Shown: piece by piece, positions 25,401 through 32,824 of the stretch
How positions within the stretch are numbered: position 1 is the first letter of the stretch
Layout: each line of letters begins with the position of its first letter
Virus record (IMG/VR): IMGVR_UViG_3300037189_007203
Span: 1 to 47,637 of that record
Reading direction: 5' to 3' (one strand)
Length of the DNA stretch: 47,637 bases
Source: a virus
The notes under the pieces: generated by a model
What the model saw: the letters and a program-made list of their open reading frames with translations, nothing else
Databases searched by the model: none
Told to the model about the DNA's origin: nothing
Translations under genes and position numbers: made by a program

Positions 25401-28400
25401 ATTGACTTACCCTTGTCAGTGCTGGACAGGAATCTGGCTACTTGGACATCCGTGTTGGCGTCTTTTGCTCCGAATTCAATCGGGTAAGAAGGGCTGGTCG
25501 GGGAATAGACGTCCGCATACGCACCCTCCGTATCCATGGAGGACGCAACGTTCTCACGGATAAAGGCTTCGTTTCCAGCACGTCCGAAGTTCGAGAGCGT
25601 CTGCCTGTCGCCTACCTTGGTGAAGGCATGGCTGGCCCACTGGCTGGTCTTGTACTTCTGATAGACGTGCCAGAAGATGCCTACTTTGTGCGGGATTCCG
25701 TTGCTGTGTACAGTAGGAAGGGTCTTTTGGTCGTATTGGTCGAAGAACTTAGATACGATGTCGGGCAGTGCCCACTTGGCGGCATTAATCTGGGCCGTGA
25801 ACATCATGCCTAGGCTCAGGATTCTGGACTCTCCCTTGAGGAAGGACTCAGTGATTCCAATCGCCCAGTTATTCAACGCCGACTGGACCTGCTGTGGCAT
25901 CAGGGCCAGAAGGTCGATTGGGTTTCCAGCAGGGTCTAGGGGCTTGAAGCCAGAGAAGTAGCCGAACAGTTTGCTGGCGTACCTAGGCATCTCCCCGTTG
26001 GGCGTTTCGATTGTTCCAGAAACCCAAGACGGGACTCTGGAGGGTCTGACCTTAACGGCAGGGTTGATGGAGAACCCTAAGGCCATATCAGAGTAGGCCT
26101 TTTCCTGACGCTCATTGACCCAAGCATCAAACGAAGCGGCGTCTTTGTTAGGGTAGGAAGTATCGGCGTTGAATTCTGCGTAGTGCTGTCCGAGCAGTAC
26201 GCCAACCCTGTAAGACGCAAGCATGTCTCCGTCCATCTCCGCAAATGCGGTCCTGATGGCGTCGGCACGTTTGTTCTTAAAGTCAATTAGGCCCTGAAGG
26301 TAGATGCCAATCAGGGTGGCCGCAGAGGTGACGGAACCAGCGGAAGACAGGGAGTAGTCGGCCAGTCCAATCTGCCTGTTGCCCTGAGGTCCAGCCCTCA
26401 GTCCAGCAAGGACTCCGCCAGAGAATTCGGCCCTAGGGTCGTAGGTGGCTTCAAGGGCGTCGAACAGGGGGCCGATGGCTTCCCTGAACTCTTCCGAATT
26501 CTTGATTAGTTTGCTGAGTTTTACTACGGGTACGTCGTTCGGACCCTGAGACTTGCCGTGGAACCTGACATCATTGATGTGGTTCTGAATATCAAAGGAG
26601 AAGTCTGAGACTTCCTTAGACTTATGCTCGATGGTAAGGGGGAAGAACTTAGGTCTTCCGTCTCCGCCAATACTCGTCATCAGGTTCGCAGACCCGCTGT
26701 AGACAGAAGAAGGCTTAACCTGCTGGTCTGACAGCGACTCTTGGATGATTCCGTCGCCGTAGTCGTCGGACTTTGGAGCAATCTCCGCCATGTCCAACTT
26801 CTTGACGTTCTTTTCTGCGGCCTGCTGGGCTTTCGCCACGGACTTGAATACCCCGAGCAGGTTGCCGAAGGGATTGAAAAGTTTGAAGGAGGGTTCTTCC
26901 CCCCTGATTTCGTAGCCGTTTCCGTCCGTGTAGAAACTGCGTCCGTTCTGGAGTTCACGCTTAACGAAACTGCCAATCATGGCATTCCGACGCATGGGCT
27001 CATAGGCCAGACCCTTATTGAACCTGAGTGCACCCAACTGGCCCCTGAAGGCTTCTGGGAAAATCTGAGACTGCTTCAGGACGTTCGCCATGAGGTCGAA
27101 CCTGAGCGAGTGAATGGGGTAATTGGGTCCGTCTCTGCCGCCAGAGTAGCCCTCTGGGGCGTTGATGTAGGACTCGTCGTTACGCTTACGTCCGCCCCAA
27201 GTCTCGTACATGATGTCCCTGACACGCTCGGCGTTGGAGCCGAACTCTGGCCTGAGGAACTCTGCGGAGGGCTTTCTCTGGCTCGGGTCGAGAGACTGCT
27301 GTTCGAACCAGTTTACGAAAGTCTCGGAGAAATGGCCGAAGTCCTTGAACAGAGACTTCACATCACCCCTCTGCCACATGTTCATCTTACGCCTGTTCAG
27401 CACGTTGATGTCCATGGCGTGGACAGTGACATGCGAACGGGGGTTTCTCAGAGGCGAACCATTCTCGTCAACCTTACTGATGGTCAGTTCGATGGCGAAA
27501 GGTGCGAAGTGTCTTAGGGTGACGGGGACTTGACGGCCTTTTAGTCTTTCGCCGAGGGCGGCTTCCACGACCTGCTGGCTGAATCCTAGGTATTGGCAGG
27601 TGAAGGAATTGAACACTGGCTTGCCAGCATCAACCTGCTTGATGACATCGACGAGCCCCCTGAGGATGTCGAACTCCTCCTTGCTGTACACGCCGCTGTC
27701 ATAGACGGCCTGCCATGCCTCGTTGGTGAGGTTGGTAAGGTCGATTTTCTTAGTTCCGTTTGCAGTGACATCCCACTTGGGCTTGATTGCGTCAGAAAGG
27801 GTGTCGAGGGCGTTGGCAATTTTGTCGGCGTCTTCGGTAATCTGGAATTCAATCTCCTTTTTGCTCTTCACCTTGCCGCCCTTGAGGAACCTCTGCTTGC
27901 CGTTCTGCTTCATGTACGCTTCGGCCTTTTCGCCCTGTAGCGTCATGACGTTCACATCCCCGTATCTGAGGACGTCCCTCATGGTCTTGTCAGTCCACTG
28001 GTCTAGCAACTCAAACGACTGGAACTTTCCGTCATCCCAGAACACTGACTCTAGGAGCGTGGTATCACCCTTGACCTTCTTCTTGATGAGTACTCCAGCG
28101 GCCTCCAAGTCATTGACTTTTCTTTGGTTCATCAGGGTGAACCAATTTTCCATGGTGTACCTGATGGACTTGAACTTGGGGTCACGAAGGAAGATGTCTG
28201 GAGACTTTCTGAGTAGGCTGTTCGACTGATTGTATGCGAACACTTCATGAATCATCCTTTCAAGGACGGGGTGGTCATGGAAGAGTCTGAATTTTGTTAC
28301 CTTTCCGTAGCCATTGTCCCTCTCTTCTGGTGTGAAGGGATTTTGAGGGTCTGCGGCCAACTCTTTTCTGACTTCGGCCAACTGCTCCTTAACGTAGGCT

Positions 28401-30418
28401 ATGTTCCCGTAGCCTCCGTCTTGGGTCTTGTCCGATGGCCCATAAAGCCATGCGTCATCAAGTCCAAATCTTGCTTTGCTGTACTGACCGATAAACTCTG
28501 CCAGAACTGCATCTGGGACTACTCCGCCATCTACAGCCTTGCCAATGAAGTTTCTTACGGACTCGTGTGCGGTATTGTCGTTTCTGCTGAATAGAGTGTC
28601 CAAGAATCTGTGAGAGTATTCATGGACACCAGTCTCAGGGCTGGCGGCTTCTTTGTTTAGCCAGATGATGTTTCTTCCGCCAAAAGTAAGGTCGCCTCCC
28701 TTGACAGAACGTGCCTCCTCAAAAGTTCCACCTACTTGGTGCATGAACTCCTGCTGTCCGTACTCCTTAATCATTTCCTCGGCACTCTTAAATCTCACCT
28801 CGGAGTCCGGAGAAGTCACCCACCCCATCATGAACTGTGCTCTTACAGTGGCGGATACTCTTGCGGAGCCCTTTGAGTCTACGAACTTGAGAAACTCCCT
28901 GACTTCTTCCGCATGCCTAGGATTGGTCTTTGAAATCTCTACAATCTGGGCATTGTCAAAGTTCTCGATGATTCTAGAGTGTGCGATGCTGTGGTTGTAG
29001 ACGTTATGGATGTGTCTAAGGCCTCCAGAGAAGCCTCCCCAAGCAAAGCCTACGCCCATGCCGCTTGACGCACCTTCGCCTCTTGCGTTCGCATAGCCAA
29101 GTACGCCCATGTAAGCGGCGTCTCCGATGGCTCTCTTGAGGGTCGGGAATGCCATGGATGCAGGCCAGCCAACTACGACGTTGGTGAACTTGGCTACGAC
29201 CTGAGCCTCCTTGCTCATCGAGATTCTTCCCCCGTTAAGGGCCAGTCGCTCCATCAGGTCCATGCCAGAATAGGCAGGGTTAATTTTCACGACCCCTTGG
29301 GCGGCATCAATCAGTTCGTTGCCGAAGACGCTGGCATACTCTGCGATAGGCTTAACTCCAAGAGAGAAGAGTACGCTTCTTACTGGACCAAGTTCCGTGC
29401 CTCTGGCCGCAACTTCAGTTACATCGCTGAGAAGGGTCGAGGAGCCGTTGGCAAGTTCGTTTGGAACATAGCCGAGCCTAGATTCGATTGCGGTGGAGCC
29501 TCTTGCGATTCTGTCCTTAATGAAGTCGAAAGGCTTGGAAACAACTTCCGCAGTTCCGACCATCGTCTCGCCAGTTAATTTTTGTGATAGTTTTCTAAAT
29601 TTGGCGGCGTTTACCGAGAACCAGTCTTCAGCCTGCTTGGCATCTTGGGCCAGAATCGTACCAGTCGCTTCTTCTGCGACGTCCTTGAACGCATTGATGG
29701 ACGATTTGAGCCCGTTACGCTTAAAAGCAGACTTGATGAACTGAGGCGTATCTAACCCAATGTAAGAGACTGCATTGGCAAACTTAGGGTCAATGAGCGA
29801 ACGGGCGAATTGCCTGTAGTCATCAGGAACCCAGTCCTCTAACACAGTGTCCTTCCCTTCTTCTAAGGCGTTGCTCTTGTTGCCCCACCATCTGGCTTCG
29901 TTGAACTGCTTGATTCTGTCTTCGACAGTTCCTCCGCCAGTGATGAAATCTTTGAACCTAAACAGCGGAGAAGAGGGGTCTTCGGACTGTGCAAGAAGCA
30001 CATACAGGTCACGTGCGTCTCTGGCGATGCCGTCCGCAACGGATACTGATGTCTTTACTGGGTTGTTTGAGAATACGCCCTTTACGATGTCAACAGGGAC
30101 ATGGGCGATTGTTTCGACCATCTTCCCGAAGTGACTGAACGAAAACTTGTTGCGTCTGTGATTCGCTTCTTCGAATTGCCTGAAAAGATTTCTTCCCTCT
30201 GGCGTTGTATGGTCAAAGGTTCTATCCCTGTTCTCCTGCATGAAGTCATAAACTTCATCGTTTGTAAGAACCCCGCTGGGAGATTCGTCGATGTTGCCAG
30301 ACGCAGTCGGGTAAGAGAGATGGATTTGCTCCATCGCCCCGCCTTTGAACAATTCATTAGCCGCCCTGTTTAGTAGGGCGTCTTCGTCGGCGTTGAATTT
30401 AGGGTAGTTGTTTTCCAT
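13466..30418 (-). CDS. Giant polyvalent protein, 5,650 residues, with two zinc-metallopeptidase domains
   Basis: One uninterrupted frame fills over a third of the genome. The ATG at 30418 overlaps the previous stop (TAATG), fixing the start. Visible modules: a Gly-rich hydrophobic stretch (about 410-465); a gluzincin-like site HEYSH at 599-603, with a possible third ligand in MIHEVFAY further on; a second metallopeptidase HEVQH at 2130-2134, preceded by a segment around LGELLDHRLLYLHYPSLKD and followed by a candidate third ligand, E2383, in HEIEANLTESRSR; an AEWYKFIR...KDEI domain near 4260-4320; and EEIQSDSFQ at 4670-4678. The last two resemble segments typical of polyvalent phage proteins. 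ANLM recurs four times. The gene lies between internal virion proteins and lysis genes, so it is probably packaged and injected to act on host proteins. No RNA polymerase motif was seen. Confidence 0.92.
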   Translation of the reverse strand: MENNYPKFNADEDALLNRAANELFKGGAMEQIHLSYPTASGNIDESPSGVLTNDEVYDFMQENRDRTFDHTTPEGRNLFRQFEEANHRRNKFSFSHFGKMVETIAHVPVDIVKGVFSNNPVKTSVSVADGIARDARDLYVLLAQSEDPSSPLFRFKDFITGGGTVEDRIKQFNEARWWGNKSNALEEGKDTVLEDWVPDDYRQFARSLIDPKFANAVSYIGLDTPQFIKSAFKRNGLKSSINAFKDVAEEATGTILAQDAKQAEDWFSVNAAKFRKLSQKLTGETMVGTAEVVSKPFDFIKDRIARGSTAIESRLGYVPNELANGSSTLLSDVTEVAARGTELGPVRSVLFSLGVKPIAEYASVFGNELIDAAQGVVKINPAYSGMDLMERLALNGGRISMSKEAQVVAKFTNVVVGWPASMAFPTLKRAIGDAAYMGVLGYANARGEGASSGMGVGFAWGGFSGGLRHIHNVYNHSIAHSRIIENFDNAQIVEISKTNPRHAEEVREFLKFVDSKGSARVSATVRAQFMMGWVTSPDSEVRFKSAEEMIKEYGQQEFMHQVGGTFEEARSVKGGDLTFGGRNIIWLNKEAASPETGVHEYSHRFLDTLFSRNDNTAHESVRNFIGKAVDGGVVPDAVLAEFIGQYSKARFGLDDAWLYGPSDKTQDGGYGNIAYVKEQLAEVRKELAADPQNPFTPEERDNGYGKVTKFRLFHDHPVLERMIHEVFAYNQSNSLLRKSPDIFLRDPKFKSIRYTMENWFTLMNQRKVNDLEAAGVLIKKKVKGDTTLLESVFWDDGKFQSFELLDQWTDKTMRDVLRYGDVNVMTLQGEKAEAYMKQNGKQRFLKGGKVKSKKEIEFQITEDADKIANALDTLSDAIKPKWDVTANGTKKIDLTNLTNEAWQAVYDSGVYSKEEFDILRGLVDVIKQVDAGKPVFNSFTCQYLGFSQQVVEAALGERLKGRQVPVTLRHFAPFAIELTISKVDENGSPLRNPRSHVTVHAMDINVLNRRKMNMWQRGDVKSLFKDFGHFSETFVNWFEQQSLDPSQRKPSAEFLRPEFGSNAERVRDIMYETWGGRKRNDESYINAPEGYSGGRDGPNYPIHSLRFDLMANVLKQSQIFPEAFRGQLGALRFNKGLAYEPMRRNAMIGSFVKRELQNGRSFYTDGNGYEIRGEEPSFKLFNPFGNLLGVFKSVAKAQQAAEKNVKKLDMAEIAPKSDDYGDGIIQESLSDQQVKPSSVYSGSANLMTSIGGDGRPKFFPLTIEHKSKEVSDFSFDIQNHINDVRFHGKSQGPNDVPVVKLSKLIKNSEEFREAIGPLFDALEATYDPRAEFSGGVLAGLRAGPQGNRQIGLADYSLSSAGSVTSAATLIGIYLQGLIDFKNKRADAIRTAFAEMDGDMLASYRVGVLLGQHYAEFNADTSYPNKDAASFDAWVNERQEKAYSDMALGFSINPAVKVRPSRVPSWVSGTIETPNGEMPRYASKLFGYFSGFKPLDPAGNPIDLLALMPQQVQSALNNWAIGITESFLKGESRILSLGMMFTAQINAAKWALPDIVSKFFDQYDQKTLPTVHSNGIPHKVGIFWHVYQKYKTSQWASHAFTKVGDRQTLSNFGRAGNEAFIRENVASSMDTEGAYADVYSPTSPSYPIEFGAKDANTDVQVARFLSSTDKGKSIILTGISDLNGTKFVAINEGLTLMGSYTDKGDALNMTTEPSTGLTNPMHSLFGERGKVEMPTDLETTILGVVPFSGLRGTGTTFKAYDSGWHVGHVADIANALKIPFDPAKQGSAQGLQDFVRSLYEGGINNADLVYLHGVATGAMMAEMAKSILAGDPNNYYGRTRNTFMRIDKNGNPVVTANWANTTPADYAKALANRGYAKIIHTVSNASLDSLSTAKNVANNSTRRRLGNASSIIGASLNITGEAKGHHKFTKRVAEAVKSLHEQYRQMGYDVNKPSPYRIKSGKSGSANLMLAGMSAKEIDMVASGALRFVKTDSGKYYKAFEFSDKEARLLTEKVGGKLHLIPFSKGGQADFDAYYKDFMRSQAPMMSTDSLKLGELLDHRLLYLHYPSLKDVRVEWDYGYGAYYNPDADVITLGIDRFIGKEMHERGSPDHLDYASFGIDFERNAVETILHEVQHAIQRREQWTDSVSVKDSKLFQNAGLILLNNITGEAGRTLSTERVVNDSGRVFFTDDPSSSPTQFQNAQIIQSIIKMAGSPMHMHLRQYAYPNLIRVAEESMLGLADAHMHHPAGHMSRVNAERLSKRIADIRNKAKEAMESFRRGEIREAHAKDIVCEHVMELENLLESGIGMLSVENSPLAYRLYNGMNNSLKYMRRSMQALNAFQIISKMADSGPHGLDVGSFAAKAKEIFSTVSTMQYLSQKHEIEANLTESRSRMTQEELNSTGINPDMTRVNGLDAIKGAMEIGYAGNSIKAIGLALKNKTPIRVANLMIAGTGDSRLKPEERSNDPLKLMARGALVSWVLRTLDNELQRLNAVAFYGRGWEIGKDGVPRLAFRQGIIRVRGNKAQSLDRTRNLLHGEFDNASVQGHGDGSLGIYNAIAKDGQTTVTLEDIARIIDGIVVSESELITPTEAMDIITRDDFPSVVKAKDLPEILKSRGISEDGLLLSNAALFSQVDLTDFPETLTKGELVDLISIAHRQLVHERTATRSMGVGALMKAKFDVENATPQKLISSVDAAFKGNSYYSTNDPVRNFIDTLVGRDAMPPQFDTIFQSMNSSVGSYGKNRFGLLNFDFTTGRAVFIPRKPDWVEDAVWAKLTDKWANKGYLDAGYFGVKQGLADTDAERLMRAAIEQQAELLNRRIARKMFLIKPFYQKIIEKLSSGTEGMDPTQADQLMAVKFSLLDEASLAMLEPDLAGFRTHSVNGVGTQSHRSFGSSMSIYESHTDPRNMEASRTYNQIGIAPAIYASGYSPEVRDAFVELQTLMPMVGFTSESTIRAGSITNTDFKIGQREFSFYGLIDDIGERRFHSDSNIQDNLMSVTSSAYATRSLAEKVLNELSDQEAEVSGLDKMRLLIKISSQAATLAQSATLLIGDVQNSSRDYVHRNVQKIGDGGSVSTGFIQELALLRGYRGADGGLVLQENLVADTSSALTHKRNMELPIWNNRLVPSGVGNRSYNIPVVKASVLKDLAARSIIFGAINDGNGNVTRPMSYIGPLSDLAATIVQTQQGGTFSERGVLIDSARPYTNGIHALHSALYLTSWEKGIGVTQSLTADSNFYQLWAQPSQSNTFNSQHDGGHTIESYAIGIAPFLAVAMSEKVPVVKNGKLVVGDILSVEQRALLKAARDAYRGHDFSVKFTPEMDAARKAFFETLDSKQISAIISHLTSSNSNYGILTMLGVMNAYQHIKRLPEAPNLSQKIGNETRAELNRQLDFYLTEGRYATEMGVNERDYINSIYNSGVSPHWIGKMASAVFSDPITQNALLAAWSVMDSSARAYVPDMTDGNPSKDRPHSSLMTYMSPLAYKSQSPTFSASNTAVGSHFTGHINHPNRSHSIVAADTNVVQQREFQIPAIGFSGEQMGLAEALFKVYDPASNDPNVFVVEGDEAQPNQSPDSLLGVHKADVGFRGSEISQTFIRKNVVNSIIAQAKKMGTDKVSIEPARFRLSGRAITSRSMKTHETESGGSGIKYKAHAQGVSALFAGLPFVPDRDNGTTHYDNFAENMPFMTNPMAGFAWKRLEDGRLVINITGDHAGYKAGYLGRQYTPQEERRKIPIGFSIQESLGYDPYTGDISPANIHMALFGNMNMSNYAAEPSGMNQAFSIGGASWRKQLIKSARARIAKGDSIRTRYEGIDANKSGIPYRYSTQSAGFEKMMSSDDAHNDADAVALAYSILGHRTGHQYASITLPADATPEVIRSVLNNIFIGGSMSNLMRVLASQTQSTGMLIPPLGDGASIYGGMKASSGSLGPEYHRGGGKSTRLEALMRDSAGSSPLDSADIEEILKKNPEATSEYGQVLSVEDHKTAFSRRAALVLGRNPRLLGDIEKVAELAIQSDHGFSIPDAERHITKNGDTTLAIELMFPNRQDLLKFAWDGKEENGVSIVHRGPKAKPTGYFVTYDFQTGIDQYGNPITTKKVVPVKTLAEAESIRAQFGVKASKAIMAQALVAAGMDAPQIKQGVTNPDSNVDFSVQTGKFLRENESGLAMVNSKSYYVGDFDKSMTPTEANAVSQALSTGSVLQTQLPPVQVRSANLMIGSRDARELEGLLRRKLTFGNGSGPVEFSSKLMKVVAYGKRKSGRDLYPDSMTGAEWYKFIRENAVSKDEIRMTGIVYLLHDNMNTPLTRQDLAEFIYTVYPRTSRQIRRANNNPILSENRNIKAGSLSGLYNLPFIDDVQAKEDFVVNTHLDNLQKVAKLIEDKLHVEETHADAQALAAALQKSLEFTIAEMGMPPDLITGSLMDSIEAMRSLYRNTTETSATKEGFFGETRGVRPAQLEYVMRDVIWGRLGDQYKTIETFLGELGFINPYEIEYSNQTRETNPLNPTSGEDAPSSLNVGIGVFKSVGSTYPYPSASQQNLYFHGGNYHASYATFTGFYQSSPQFVEVTNVRLLEESRRAKETLKDRMNHAQSPEQKKKIQSIIDTIERVEAVRKLVGGQVADFSHYDNNDPGTFQLGHVRSTETVLSGEYGIANHTEPAFHGEDAVSGFKYAPEAVIGIEEIQSDSFQYHTFGDPNTAEKSLPDTFEQIEGLKKSGDLAKLIEAKKRLEASVKDAQTLINQNLKFQMMNARGDNRMNTMFLMKNLSVLSPIELYMLKDSLTLKETGRTMQVPAHYRPYIGKETIPVYAHPDLQDYRTGRIHENEEAGRMAVQVGRRLAVQINNLAHGDLMAALLPKSFMGYVFENDSFSYREDSSNRPQPTPSFVFMIYAAQDPEVISKSLHITESNNAMVGATDVDWDAVAARTIDRIEAMRESVLSSDAMEQDYLRDYAGPRASRLAKAKFFDNLIATYRERLESPRNQMLMPEVQPDGAPVEGSFGRGYEDSPLASSVTQNPNRYVLIESGQDHDRMNPAQLLFPSAGMISNPMNAHQLDFRNAQRAPAPDADTASYAVQYVAANTALGQFAASSISGLISHVSRMGVVPAQIKDLQARIDELSPQVPIKPSTNAPRLTSTLPYGVEDIYKPVAVTGTVLRAANAGFGAITYSDARMQVMRGHSLDIVPTMLIGRQANMLTMASDNTFAHIMAQIFVLPESVRSQLHGGLFKRLAEVDNAFFVSVFRSGNAFEHNGVSGDIRLHVTKAAIEAAPLIMTDGIMPADMGDVSSYWRAVAGGEAHIEGAMEYIGRPADPYVSYGESSMLDADGKPYRAKDLPTDFFQRNYGRVSDGEKNDRQRVIDSAVANAGSSMFYWSEAGRAMGYVSQYGAPSWFIQSIMYGQKQASIDGFSTDAFQRPLVTVAADGTYTLVDPKTGRAIMEKINNPTMLREAFFQNSKYMGRLPYISKFLSEWSPVGAYVTQGHTHGKTTGESMVSALNEDYNPSEYNRKGNILPASFGGVVSNLGGEEPKSGSSFRSQNAKPMAPFGPVFSVVGPKVWMKHVNKVNVSDPEALSRAMSTYFSCGGPVLRFKPRMPTEAHKKAFRKKIVDGIAMLMPSGGGRGRAEPNTQTLEMLSRMYRNFSKVTMGRKIPTKGEALEDEDDSAR

Positions 30419-31371
30419 TATCGGCCTCGGACAGTGCCACGCATCATCTGAGATTGCTTGGATTGCTGCCTTCCGTCGATTAGGTCGATGCCGTTGTTTC
30501 CTGCAACATCTTTCAACTTCATCAATACGCCTTCTCTTGCGTTGTCTAAAAGCATCATTTCGTTGCCACCTAGTCTGGTGAACATCGTGGAGGCTCTTTG
30601 GGGAACCATGCTCTCTGCGATGGCCATGTCGTTGTCGGACACGTTTCCTCCCATGCCCTTCATGTCTTTCATGATGCTAAGGTAGTCCATCTTGATGTTG
30701 GACTCCAACGCCCTAGCCATGGCCGAGTCCCCAGAAGGGTCCAATGAGCCAAGATAGGTGTTACCAGCGTAGATTCTTTTCAACTGATTAGACATCTGCT
30801 GGAATCTCTGGACTCTGCCGATGAGCGACCTGAAGTCTTGGGCCTTCATATCACCGCCCTTGAACGGAAGACTCTTGACGCCCATCTTACGGGCGATGCC
30901 GAACGCAGACACGGACTGGGTGGTTCCATTTCCAGCATCGACGCTGTAAGAGCCCTTTGGGGCCATGAGCATCTGATAACTGCTCTTTTTGCCGTCTTCC
31001 GAATAGTCCTCAAAGTCAATGGCTTCTCCGACTTGGAACAGGGAAGGCCCCTTGCTTTTCATCAGTGATTCGACGGCTCCATAGTCGCCGATGCCTGCAT
31101 AGAACTTGGCGTCGTTAATTCGGAAATCTGCGTTATTGGAAGCGGCACGTTCTTTTTCCATGCCTTCCCCGTACTTAGCACGGGCTTTCTGGTACTCTTC
31201 CCTGCCGATTCCACTGTACCCAGACAGGTGTGCGTACCTATTCCCCGTAATACGCTGAGAAATGTCTTCCTCTGTCTGTCTTTGGTTTCCGCCAAACATC
31301 TGGCCAGTAGTAAGGCCAGCCTGACCTTTTACGTCACCAGCATACTGGGAGTAGTCTTGTGAGTCTTCCAT
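30418..31371 (-). CDS. Probable internal virion protein, 317 residues
   Basis: No family is recognised. The protein is helical and Met/Gln/Ser-rich, starts MEDSQDYSQYAGDVKGQAGL and ends with a Gln/Met/Arg-rich tail. Its stop overlaps the start of the giant gene (TAATG) and it follows the next gene upstream by three bases, so it is translated with the giant protein. Position just before a giant, probably injected protein, and within a run of similar proteins, suggests an ejection or internal core protein. This is inferred from context. Confidence 0.7.
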   Translation of the reverse strand: MEDSQDYSQYAGDVKGQAGLTTGQMFGGNQRQTEEDISQRITGNRYAHLSGYSGIGREEYQKARAKYGEGMEKERAASNNADFRINDAKFYAGIGDYGAVESLMKSKGPSLFQVGEAIDFEDYSEDGKKSSYQMLMAPKGSYSVDAGNGTTQSVSAFGIARKMGVKSLPFKGGDMKAQDFRSLIGRVQRFQQMSNQLKRIYAGNTYLGSLDPSGDSAMARALESNIKMDYLSIMKDMKGMGGNVSDNDMAIAESMVPQRASTMFTRLGGNEMMLLDNAREGVLMKLKDVAGNNGIDLIDGRQQSKQSQMMRGTVRGR

Positions 31372-31374
31372 GGT

Positions 31375-32811
31375 TTATTTGAATTCAGGGGTTGCGATGT
31401 TCCCGTCCTTGTCGGTGTAGATTGCGTCTACGCCAGACTTGTCCCCTCCCACTTCGAAAAATACCCATTTGTACCGAGTGGAAGAGTTGACAGGGTCTTT
31501 CTTGGCCTGCTCAAACAGTTCCTTGAAGGTCTTTGGCTTCGAAAGGTCAGACGACTCTTGGTCCTTTTCTTTATTGGCTTCGTTTGCCTTCTTCGAGGCT
31601 TCGCTAGCCTTTTTTACGTGGGCGGTCCCTAGGTCAAGAATGGCACCGACGTACCTCTTTGAGACTCCTTTTTCGTCTGGTTTTCCTAGAATCCCATACT
31701 TTTTGTCGCTCGGGTCCATTACGTAACTAGGAGAGATGATTCTAGGCTCTGCCGAGTCGGACCATTTATCGCTCTTGGGGATGTCTTCGTAGACGACTTT
31801 GCCGCTCTCCGTCCTTCCAGTGGACCTTTTCCACCTATTGGCCTGCCCCTTGAAATCGTAAGCGGCCACGAATTTCTCCATTACCTTGTCGGCTGGAACC
31901 TTATAGACGCTGGTGGTCCTTCCGCTTTCATCCAGACCCTTTCTAACATCCTCCCATACTTCATTCTGAATCGAGTTCGGGACATCTTTCATTTTGCCCG
32001 AATTAGGGAAAAACCTAGAATCGTTGGTGTCTTTCCCAGAAAGAACCTTTGTGAGTGCATCGACTTCAGACTGGGTTACAACGTTTCTAGCGGCGGAAAT
32101 TTCGTCTCGCTTTGCCCTTTCGGCCTCACTCTCTCTCTTCAATTCGGTTTTTGCTTTTGCGGCAGTTACGCCAGCCCCAACTGGTGCGGCCCTTCTGACT
32201 CCGCTTCCAAGCCAATTTATGGCCGTTTTGTTCCCAGCCCAATCTTGGAAAGATTCAGTGGCTCTCCTTACTGGCCCCTCTCCTACGAGTGCACCCAGCG
32301 TATTCCTGACGGCGGCACTTGCGGGGTTACTAGAAGGGCGATTAAGCCAAGCAAAAGCAGGGTCTGGCACAATCATTGTGTCGTTTTCTACGACTTTGCG
32401 GCCAAGGGTGGAACCCAAGTCAGCGTCGCTGATGGTCGGCACCTGAATGCCGCTGTTTTTGTTGACCTTTACTGCCATGTCGAACGGCTTTCCTCCGCTT
32501 TCTGCAAACCTCTTGATGATTCTTTCCTGCTCATCTTTGCCTACAGAAAAATCCTTATTCTCCATCCCGCTTTGAACGATGTAATCGCCAAAATTAAGGA
32601 TAGGGGTCTTAGGGTCACCTGCGTCTGGAGTGACCCTTAGGTGGGCGTAGTCGGTAAGGTTCGTATTTTTCTTTAGAATCTTTACGGCCCTGTCCACGTT
32701 CCCAGCCTCCCTTTCGGTGACGTCTACGCCAAGATTAAGAGCGGTATTCGCTGGAAGTCCGAAGTCGTCAGTTACGAATTTTACGATTTTTCTTTCGAGT
32801 GAGTTTGCCAT
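31375..32811 (-). CDS. Probable internal virion protein, 478 residues
   Basis: This is an unrecognised, charged protein. It contains a short Ala-rich helical segment (GVTAAKAKTELKRESEAERA, about residues 225-245) and a Lys-rich helical region near 400-425 (KKASEASKKANEANKEKDQE). The C-terminal part is probably a small beta domain (YKWVFFEVGGDKSGVDAIYT). The start follows an A-rich leader without Shine-Dalgarno (AATTTACAACAATG). It is co-transcribed with its neighbours at gaps of 3 and 13 bases. A role in the internal core or DNA ejection is likely by position only. Confidence 0.7.
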   Translation of the reverse strand: MANSLERKIVKFVTDDFGLPANTALNLGVDVTEREAGNVDRAVKILKKNTNLTDYAHLRVTPDAGDPKTPILNFGDYIVQSGMENKDFSVGKDEQERIIKRFAESGGKPFDMAVKVNKNSGIQVPTISDADLGSTLGRKVVENDTMIVPDPAFAWLNRPSSNPASAAVRNTLGALVGEGPVRRATESFQDWAGNKTAINWLGSGVRRAAPVGAGVTAAKAKTELKRESEAERAKRDEISAARNVVTQSEVDALTKVLSGKDTNDSRFFPNSGKMKDVPNSIQNEVWEDVRKGLDESGRTTSVYKVPADKVMEKFVAAYDFKGQANRWKRSTGRTESGKVVYEDIPKSDKWSDSAEPRIISPSYVMDPSDKKYGILGKPDEKGVSKRYVGAILDLGTAHVKKASEASKKANEANKEKDQESSDLSKPKTFKELFEQAKKDPVNSSTRYKWVFFEVGGDKSGVDAIYTDKDGNIATPEFK

Positions 32812-32824
32812 TGTTGTAAATTAG

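Noticed and set aside
13466-30418. An N4-type virion RNA polymerase hidden in the giant protein
   Set aside because: The gene position and size invite this, but the expected polymerase motifs (TxxGR-type and R/K...YG) were not found by eye. A structure search would settle it.
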